A DNA stretch of 64,000 nucleotides, taken from contig JAKZAP010000019.1 of the NCBI GenBank assembly GCA_023053575.1, forward strand, positions 3,162,001-3,226,000. The letters are read 5' to 3'. The notes beneath the pieces were generated by a model. That model was not told where the DNA came from. It ran no database searches and saw only the letters and a program-made list of their open reading frames with translations. Shown here one piece after another: positions 55,928 to 64,000 of this stretch. The stretch is from Branchinecta lynchi. Taxonomy: Eukaryota; Arthropoda; Branchiopoda; Anostraca; Branchinectidae. The position numbers and the translations under genes were made by a program. Positions within the stretch are counted from its first letter, which is position 1, and each line of letters begins with the position of its first letter.

Positions 55928-56744
55928 CAGCATATGTTTACCCCTATAGCCTGCGTCATATCTACTTTGACGAAAGTTCCTGGGTTACTTCTGCAAGATT
56001 TCCGGTTTCAACCGGATTCCAGGCAAACTACTTGTTCAAAAACGGACTCAGCGTGTCTCCTTACCCATATGACCAACTTCTAATGAACTCCAGATAAAAC
56101 TTCACATTTTAAAAAAAATTCCAATTTCAGCCGGATTCGTGGCGAACTATGTGTCCAGGTAGAAAATGATTTTCATGCACGAATTCAGCATGTCTTCTTA
56201 CCCGTAAATCGAACACCTAATGAAAATTCATATAAAACTTTTACTTTTAGCAAATTTCCGGTTTCGGCCGATTCCGGGCGATCTACTTGTCCGGCGAGAA
56301 AATAATTTTCATATTCGGATTCAGCATGTTTCCCTATCTGTAAATCGGACATCTAATCAACTTCAGATAAAACTTTTACTTTTAACAAACTTTCCGGTTT
56401 TGGCCGGATTCAGGGTGAATTACTGGTCCGGCGAGAAAAAGGTTATTCATATTCTTGTTCAGCATGTCGTCTTACCTCTGAATCCACTATCTCATTAGCT
56501 TTTAAAAAATATTTGTTTTGCCCCTTAATTTGAAACCCCTCCCTCTCCCCTAAATATGAAACTACCGGGCCCATCTATGAACTGGACCTTTCCCTTAATT
56601 TAAAGAATCTCCACACCAAGTTTCATCGAAATAACTCATTCCCTTCGAGAGTTACCGTGCTGACAGACGGACGGACAGACGGACAGAAGGACAACTTTTG
56701 CGATGTCATAGGTATCCCTCCACTTACTTTTTGGGATCCCAAAA
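55928..56744 (+). mobile_element. Family A dispersed repeat (copy 6)
   Basis: The body with 137-bp units, the CACCAAGTTTCATCGAAATA tail, a GACGGACAGACGGACAG tract and the terminal palindrome TTTTTGGGATCCCAAAA are present. The head is separate, at 55001-55022, and a LINE fragment occupies the gap. Confidence 0.78.
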
Positions 56745-57138
56745 GGCTGTTAAGCCATAGTAAACAAAACAAGTCCAAAAAAGAAGGTAGTTCTGATGGT
56801 CTACCATGTCTTCCAAAATGAAAATTATACTCGAAATCTTCTTATTTCCTAATTTGTGAAAATGTCGTTGTCGGACCCTGAAGCTTTCGGCGGCGTTTGT
56901 GATGCGTGACTGTCAAAACTCGGCTAGGCCGAAAAAGCGCTAAGAAGTCTCCAAGTGCAAAACGTAACAATTGCAAAAGGAGGGGATTTCAGAAATCCTA
57001 TAAATCCCAAAACGGAGCTAGGGATAATATGGAAAGCAGGATAAGCGAGACTGATCCTTCAACAAATTGAAAATAATAAGCAAAAAAAGTAGCCCAAAGA
57101 ACAAGATTTACAAGTTAGCCTTCAAATCCTCCAAAGTA
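56745..57138. other. No gene recognised
   Basis: Sequence between two family A copies; no frame or repeat of note. Confidence 0.45.
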
Positions 57139-58762
57139 ACAAGACCAGAGGTTTCGATGGGATCCAAAAAGTTCAGTTTATGATCCAGACCAGGGGCGGA
57201 TCCAGAGGGGGGGCGAGGGGGGCGATCGCCCCCCCTAGACTGGCTGTAATTTTTTGTTTTGTTTTACTGCACTTACGGAAGTCTGCATTAACGCATGTTC
57301 TAACTACTGTAACTAGACTCTAAAATCTTTTTACAAGTGGAGCCAGGAGCTTGAATTTTTCTTGTAAACAGTTCTGTTGTCAATTGATCAAGTACAGTTT
57401 TTACCATTATTGTAATATATGAAGACCACATTTTCGTTAAATAAGAGACCGACAGGGACACTTAAAACGCGAAAAAAATCAGCCTTGTGGCCGACAAAAA
57501 GGACACTACCCCCACTCTTTTCGGGAAGAATCGCCCCCCCTAGAACGGAAGGCTGGATCCGCCCCTGATCCAGACAATTGGGTTTTGTCTTCGCCAGATC
57601 CAGCATTCGCCAGGCTAATCATCTGAGAAAACCAAGTTCAGATATACCTCTATCAGCCATATCTATTTTGATGATACTGACCGAAACTTCCTGCTTGACT
57701 TCTGCCAAATTTCCGGTTTCGGTTGAATTCCGAGCGAACCTTGTCCAGCAAAAAAAAGAAATCTCAGAAACGAATTCAGCGTATCTCCCTATCCCTATAA
57801 AAGACATCTAATCAACTTCAAATAAAACTTTCACTTACAAACAAATTTCCAGTTTCAACCGGATTCCAGACAAATTATATGTCCGGGATACAGACTCGGC
57901 GTCTCCTTAGCCCTAAATCTGTCATCTAATCAACTTCAAATAAAACTTTTGCTTTAACAAATTTTTCGGTTTTGGCCGGATTCCGGGCGAACTATTTGTC
58001 CGGCGAGAAAATGGTTTTCAGCATCGTGTTAACTATCAATCAATCAATCAATCAAAGTATGTCTGTATGTCAAAGTATGTCTGTATGTCAATGTATGTCT
58101 TCTTACTCCTAAATCTGTCATCTCAACTTCAAATAAAAATTTTAATTTTAACCAACTTCCCGGTTTTTGTCGGATTCCGGACGAACGACTTGTCCGGCGA
58201 GAAAATGGTTTTCATCGTCGTGTTCAGCATGTCTTCTTAACCCTAATTCAAATATCTAATAAACTTTAAATAAAACTTTTACTTATAACCAACTTTCCGG
58301 TTTTTGCCGGATTCCGGACGAACTACTTGCCCGGCGAGGAAATGGTTTTCACCATCGTGGTCAGCATGTCTTTTTACATACATCGAACATTTAATCAACT
58401 TCAAATGAAACTTTTACTTTTAACCAACTTTCCGGTTTTTGCCGAATTCCGGGCGAACTACTTGTCGGACGAAAACATGTTTTGCATGTCCGTGTTCAGC
58501 ATGTCTTCTTACCCCATAATCGACATTTGGTCTTAAAATTATTTTCTTTGGCCCTTAATTTGAACCCCCTCCCCCACCCCTAAATGTGGGTCTACAGAGC
58601 CCATCTACGAACTTGACCTTACATTTGACCCAAAAAATCTTCAAACCAAGCTTCATCAAAATATCTCATTCCCTTCGAGAGTTATCGTGCTGACAGACGG
58701 ACAGACGGACAACTTTTGCGAGGTCATAGGTATCCCTCAACTTATGTTTTGGGATCCCAAAA
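57139..58762 (+). mobile_element. Family A dispersed repeat (copy 7, with MITE inside)
   Basis: It runs from the head ACAAGACCAGAGGTTTCGAT to the terminal GTTTTGGGATCCCAAAA. The core has about five 137-bp units. An AATC tract and a GTATGTCT repeat (58024-58100) interrupt the core. A hAT MITE at 57191-57567 splits the head region. Confidence 0.82.
57191..57567. mobile_element. 377-bp hAT MITE with perfect 8-bp duplication
   Basis: The ends CAGGGGCGGATCCAG and (inverted) CAGGGGCGGATCCAG are identical, and subterminal G-runs and C-runs mirror each other. ATCCAGAC flanks both sides (57183-57190 and 57568-57575). Other A copies show the uninterrupted target, for example GATCCAGACAACTGGG near 3221. 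No coding frame is present. Confidence 0.92.
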
Positions 58763-59416
58763 ACAAAATTCTGATAAACAAAGAAGCCTTTCGCGAAGTT
58801 TGCGCTGCTTGACTGGCAGCTAAACGAAAAAAAGGTGCAAAACAAAACCATGGCAAAGGGCGCGGAATTCTGAAGCTTTCAAAATTCCATGGAGGAGCTA
58901 GGATCTAATAGTCCAAATTCGTAAGAGAGGTCTTTTAAGTATGAGAATTACCGAGTTAGGAACACGTAAGTCACTGGACACCTGTGCCAGCTTTTTTCTT
59001 CACCGTATCTTCTAAAGATCCTAAACGACTAGAAGGTAAAGCCAGATAGCCCTGGAGTTATGGAGAACGTCGCAGAGCAATCTCTGCCCACTTTCCTTGC
59101 GACCTTTTCATCTAAAGTCTAAACGACCCGAACCTTAAACCAGATAGTCCTGAAGTTATGAGCGTAGGAAGCTGGGCAATCTATGATTATTTTCCTCTTG
59201 ACCGCGAGAGCCGGGAAGGGCACCCGAAAAGCAAAACTATATAGACCCTTGTGACTGTGTGTAATCCAAATTTAACCAAATAATTTAGAAAATCTTGCCC
59301 GCTTGCCCCCAAACCAGGTTTGGATGTGGGGGGCAAAAAGCAAACATAGACCCAAAATCTCACCTTACGAGTGAGAGTCGGACCAACAGAAAGCCGACTA
59401 CTGCACAGTCGGCACA
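58763..59416. other. No gene recognised
   Basis: Contains a direct duplication of about 95-100 bp around 59000-59165 (ACTAGAAGGTAAAGCCAGATAG and CCCGAACCTTAAACCAGATAG phrases). No coding region is supported. Confidence 0.45.
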
Positions 59417-61525
59417 TTTTTATGGCACTTGGGCATACTCGGTCTGTCCGGTTTTGCTAGTTTGGGCACATCTACATAAGCTACGACGATGAAACTTGGC
59501 AGGCGTATCAGGGACCCGACCAGATTGACTTCGAGACAATCACTTTCCCAATCCGGCAATTATGGGGGGACTGGAGGGCTGGGGAATCCAAAAACTAGTA
59601 AGATGCATAACTTTGGAACTGGTTAACGGACAACAACTGTCTCATGTTCAGTTTCAAATCCGGACCGGATCCGGTAACTCGGGGGGGGGGGGGGCACCAG
59701 AAGTGTTGCGAATCACTTCCACGTAAGTTAGAACGATGAAACTTGGTAGGCAAATCAGAGACAACATCAGATTAACTTGGAAATAATCACTTCCTCAATC
59801 CCACCATCTTGGGGGGAGTGGAAGGATGGGAAATCCGAAAAATAGTAACATGCATAACTTTGGAACGGTTGATCGGACATGCATGTAACTAGTAACTGTA
59901 AGACCACGTGTCTCAGACGTTCAGTTTCAAATCCGGACCGGATCCGGTAACGAGGGGGGGGGGGCTTGAGGGGAGCCCCAGAAGTGAAACGCTTCCACAT
60001 AAGCTAGGGCGATGGGATTTGGCAGGCATATCAGGGAGCCCACCAGATTCACTTGGAAATAATCACTTCCCCGATCTGACCATCGTGGGGGCAGTGAAGG
60101 GATGGGATACCGGAAACTAGTAACATGCATAACTTCAAAACGGGTTATCAGACATGCCTAAAACATGACGAGCATCAAGAACCACTGGGGGGGGGGGGGG
60201 CAGGACGGGAGCACCAGAAATATTGTGAAACGCTTCCACGTAAGCTAGGAAGATGGGACTTGGCAGGCATATCAGCGACTCCAACAGATTAACTTGGACA
60301 TAATCAGTTCCTTGATCCGGCCATCGTGTACTCCAATAGATTAACTTGGACATAATCAGTTCCTTGATCCGGACATCGTGTGGGAGTGAACGGATGGGAT
60401 ATCGGGAACTAGTTACATGCATAACTTCAAAACGGGTTATCGGACATGCCTAAAACATGACGAGCATCAAGAACCACTGGGGGGGGGGGGCTGGAGGGGA
60501 GCACCAGAAATGTTGTGAAACGCTTCCACATAAGCTAGGAAGATGGGACTTGGCAGGCATATCAGCGACCCAAATAGATTAACTTGGACATAATCAGTTC
60601 CTTGGTCCGGCCATCGTGGGGGAGTGAACGGATGGGATATCGGGAACTAGTTACATGCATAACTTAGAAACGGGTAATCGGAAATGCCTGACATTTCAGT
60701 AACTGGGAGGGAGGCACGAGAGAACACTTCCTCATAAGCTAGGACGATGGGACTTGGCAGGCAGATCAGGGACTCCACCAGATTAACTTAGAAAAATCAG
60801 TTCGTCGATCCACCATTTTGGTGAGTGAAGGGTTGGGATATCCAGAAACTAGTAACATGAATAATTTTGTAACGGGTAACCGGACAGGCCTAAAACTTGA
60901 CAAACACTAAGAACCAGTGTCTCAGATGTTCAGTTTCAAATCCGAACCGGATCCGGAAACTGGGAGGGGGGCAGGAGGGGAGCACCAGAAATGTTGTGGA
61001 ACGCTTCCGCATAAGCTAGGACGATGAAACTTGGCAGGCATATCAGAGATTCCACCAGGTTAGCTTGGAAATAATCACTTCTCCTACCCGGCCATCGTGG
61101 GGGGGGGGGGGGGGGGTAGTGGGCACCGGATATTTCGTAAAAACGCTTCCACACAGGTTAGGACGATGAAAATCTAGTAAAATGTATAACCGTGAAACGG
61201 GTGATTGGACCTGCAGATTGATATGGAAATAGTCACTCACCCAACTTGATCATCGTTGAGGAAGTGGCGGATCTGATAACTGGAGGGGGTGGGGCACCGC
61301 AAATCTCCTTAAACGTTTGGGGTCGTCTTGGCTTCTTTACTCATGAACTGGTGAAATTCGGAAGTAAGTCTTTTGTATAGTATTGCTTTAACTGGATTCT
61401 CGCTTACTTATTTTTAATTTTAAAAGTGTCAATAAAATTATACGATGCATACAACTTTCAACCAAAAAACTCCAATTCCAATTTCGCCTATTACTACAAG
61501 TGCCGCTTTCAGCTCTTGTTTTTGT
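59417..61525 (-). mobile_element. Family B dispersed repeat (copy 4)
   Basis: On the plus strand it begins TTTTATGGCACTTGGGC (eroded hairpin) and TCGGTCTGTCCGGTTTTGCTAG. It then has about seven diverged satellite units with ACTTGGCAGGCATATCAG (near 59490, 59745, 60030, 60258, 60550, 60748 and 61032), and finishes with the reversed head ACAAGTGCCGCTTTCAGCTC at 61497-61520. Nearly every unit carries a run of 8-18 G, so the plus strand has many potential G-quadruplex segments. Confidence 0.8.
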
Positions 61526-61868
61526 TTTTTTTAGACCCAGATCGTGGATAAGGCAAATAGTTGGTACTTATCAAACATAGCACTCATGAAATAAAATAAA
61601 ATAACTAACTAAATACAAGAAATTTTGTCATTAAAAGAATAAACATACACTGACATACACTGCTTAGAATATTTATGATGCGTTGCATACTACAACACTT
61701 CTTCGGATAAAACTATTCGAGTTCCGATAGAGGTTAGCCCAGACTGGTTCGATTCTGTGGACTTCTGTGGTTGTCGCTCTTTCAGCTAGATACTGCTCAC
61801 CATACAGCATCTGACTGATTCACTGACTGAACTTAAATGCCCATAAGTACGGAGTAACATAAAAACAA

Positions 61869-62752
61869 ACAAGACCAAAGGTTTCGACGTGATCAAAACA
61901 TGTAATATTTGATCCACACAATTGCGTCTTGTAGATATCCGGTCATTACATTACGGCAACATTAAGGCCAATGGCTAACCGTCTGAGAAAACCAAGTTCA
62001 GACATGAATTCAGCATGTGTGTTTACCCATGTATACTTTCTGCCTTACTTCTGCCAAATTTACGGTTTCGGTCGGATTCAGGGTGAAACTACTTGTCCAG
62101 CAAAAAACTAAAGCTCAAAACGAATTCAGCATATCTCCTTACCCCTATACTGAACCTTTAACCAACCTCAGATAAACTTTAACTTTTGACAAATTCTCAG
62201 GTTTTGGCCGGATTCTGGGCCAGCTCTTTGTCTGGCAATAAAATAATTTCTTATACGGATTCGGCATGCCTCTTTACCACTACATCGAACCTCTAATCAA
62301 CTTCAGGTAAAACTTTTAGTTATAAGAAATCTTCCGGTTTCAGCCGGATCCCGGACGAACTATATGTCCGGGTAAAATGATTATCATACACGGATTCAGC
62401 TTGTCTTCTTACCCCTAAATCGAACTTTTAATAACCTTCAAATGAAACTAAATGTCCGGCAAGAAAATTGATTTCAGATATGAATTCAGCATGTCTAATT
62501 ATACCAAGTCGACTATCTCATTGTCTTTTTTAAACTCTTTTTTCGTCCCTTAATTTAAAATCCCTTCCCCACCCCTAAACATATACCAATGAGGCCCATC
62601 TACGAACTTCATTGTTCTTTGGCCTAGTGGATCCTCACACCAAGTTTCAACAAAATATCTCAATCCCTTCGAGAGTTCTTGTGCTAACAGGCAGACGGGC
62701 AACTTTACGACGCCATTAGGTATCCCGTCACTTGCTTTTTGGATCCCAAAAG
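61869..62752 (+). mobile_element. Family A dispersed repeat (copy 8)
   Basis: It has the head ACAAGACCAAAGGTTTCGAC, about four 137-bp units, the CACCAAGTTTCAACAAAATA tail, a short GACAGG stretch, and the end TTTTTGGATCCCAAAA in which the palindrome has lost one G. Confidence 0.78.
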
Positions 62753-64000
62753 GAAGAAACGGGAAAATACGAAACTAAAAAACAACATGAATTAATTGAC
62801 TGACATCAGTGTGGAAAAGACCGCACATGGTCGTAAGCACATCAGATTAATGGTCTGTTTACACAGTCCGAAAGCAAGAAGGCGCACCTATAAGAACAAA
62901 ACAGCAATGACTCTTGATGACTAACTCTTAGCAAGAACAAATAAGCCAATAGCAGAGCAAAGTAATTTCTCCCGTCTTTGGACCCATGCAGCGACTATGC
63001 ATACCCCGACAAAAACTGAGCTGAGCTAGAGGTACTAGCAGCTGAACTTTGAGTTGATACCCGTCTACGTCCCTCTTCGCCGCTGCATATCTCAGAGGAA
63101 AGGAGGCTCGGTGATGTCACTATGATAGAGAACCGATCGGCTTTTACTCTGGAAATTTCTTCTCAGGGGCTTTACTGCGATATAGCTGTTTGTAGAGGTA
63201 ACGAATTGCTATGTTCTGCGTAGTTCCGCAAGGTATAGGGGTATATTTGAGACCGCATGTCGTATTACAGAGATGAGGAGACGCAGACTCTAGTGCTTAT
63301 TTGCTCTTGCTCTTAGTAACTGTTCGTGCCGATGAGGAATCGCCTTGTCCCTGGCGGAGACCCGGAAACGTCACCACAGCAGCTCCCAGCAAACGCTGTT
63401 GATTGGATGAGATAGGATTTTAATCATCGTTCGGATGACATTTCTCGTTCTAGCCGAGATTCACTGGCGTGTTTGGACTTAGTCATGTAAAGTAATACAA
63501 GAACAAATAATCAGAAAGAACCTCCGTCTTTTGTCCCATGCAGGGCGTTTACTCTACTTCCGTCTTCGCCGTTGCTCATCGGAGAGCAAAAAGTGCAGGG
63601 AGTGCGCTGACCCGCTCTGGAGTGCGTCCAGAGAACCAATCAGCTATGACTTCTACTTTTCCTCTACGCGGCTTCACAGCGATATAGGTATTTGCACAGG
63701 TAACCAAACTTGATGTGCAAGCTAGTAACCTCCGCTCGTTAGCATCGGGCTGGGTACGAGGAATACACGACTCCGCAGCAGAGCAAACTAATATTTTAAG
63801 GAGAGTGTTTTGCTTCTTCCGGATATCCTGATTAGCACTTCGGAAAGGGTTATAGAAAAGGTGTGCGAATTTATCGACGGAGCGCTGAAGCTAAGAGCGA
63901 TTAAGCTTAGTAGGGAGGCTTCATAGCTGTAGGACAATATTGTTGTTGTCTTCTTCTGTAATGTATATTATTGTTGTCTTATGTATATGGCCCCTGGGAT
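62753..64000. other. No gene recognised; diverged ~566-bp direct duplication
   Basis: Phrases near 62930-63230 (AAGAACAAATAAGC, CCATGCAG, GAGAACCGATCGGC, GCGATATAG) recur in order at 63496-63715 (AAGAACAAATAATC, CCATGCAG, GAGAACCAATCAGC, GCGATATAG). TTAGTCATGTAAAGTAATAC at 63479 resembles a word in the giant foldback arms (11530). No coding region is supported. Confidence 0.5.

Overview
This looks like a 64 kb piece of an animal nuclear genome, most likely a marine or other aquatic invertebrate. The reasons are spliced-gene signals, LINE reverse transcriptases, hammerhead-bearing Penelope-like repeats, hAT-type MITEs and satellite-cored dispersed repeats, with no operons and no long intact genes. 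The species cannot be named from sequence alone. Almost everything is transposable-element or tandem-repeat DNA, inserted in layers. The only host-gene candidates are one phospholipase C-like exon (minus strand, about 29.7-29.9 kb), one tRNA-Thr-like gene (minus, 45.4 kb), and two short unrecognised reading frames.

Region 1 (1-21.2 kb). A dispersed repeat called D here forms an array with a 147-bp internal period. It was invaded twice. A 3.9 kb hAT-like element (1459-5364) lies between an 8-bp target duplication. A giant 9.6 kb element (8829-18421) is almost entirely two inverted arms of about 3.9 kb, and is flanked by a 6-bp duplication, TACGCC. The outer part of each arm is an array of a short GTCGCCGAGA box repeated every 21 bp. 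The right arm alone later gained a 1.7 kb insertion that includes another repeat (family A).

Region 2 (21.2-31.5 kb). It holds a family B repeat, small MITEs, a six-unit 234-bp satellite, a partial A copy, the phospholipase C-like exon with one in-frame stop, and a LINE 3' relic.

Region 3 (31.5-48 kb). The deepest nest is here: a Penelope-like element carrying two hammerhead-ribozyme cores (34208-34699, 12-bp target duplication) sits in a family F repeat, which sits in a hAT-like element (31785-35303), which sits in the tail of a family B repeat. Broken LINEs lie on both strands (36-37.8 kb plus, 38.65-39.7 kb minus). A second foldback element (42078-45054) contains another F copy. The tRNA-like gene follows.

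Region 4 (48-64 kb). A complete B element carries eight 281-bp satellite units, an 8-bp-unit GACAGACC tract and a terminal hairpin (49613-52131). After it come more hammerhead repeats, another LINE fragment, three A copies, a 377-bp hAT MITE with a perfect 8-bp duplication, and a large minus-strand B element.

Families A, B, D and F share one plan: a leader, a satellite-like core, often a GACA/GACG-type tract, and a palindrome or hairpin at an end. This resembles non-autonomous Helitron/Helentron-type (HINE) or molluscan 'pearl' elements. No functional transposase was recognised. The boundaries with target duplications come directly from the sequence; the superfamily names are inferences from termini and duplication length.
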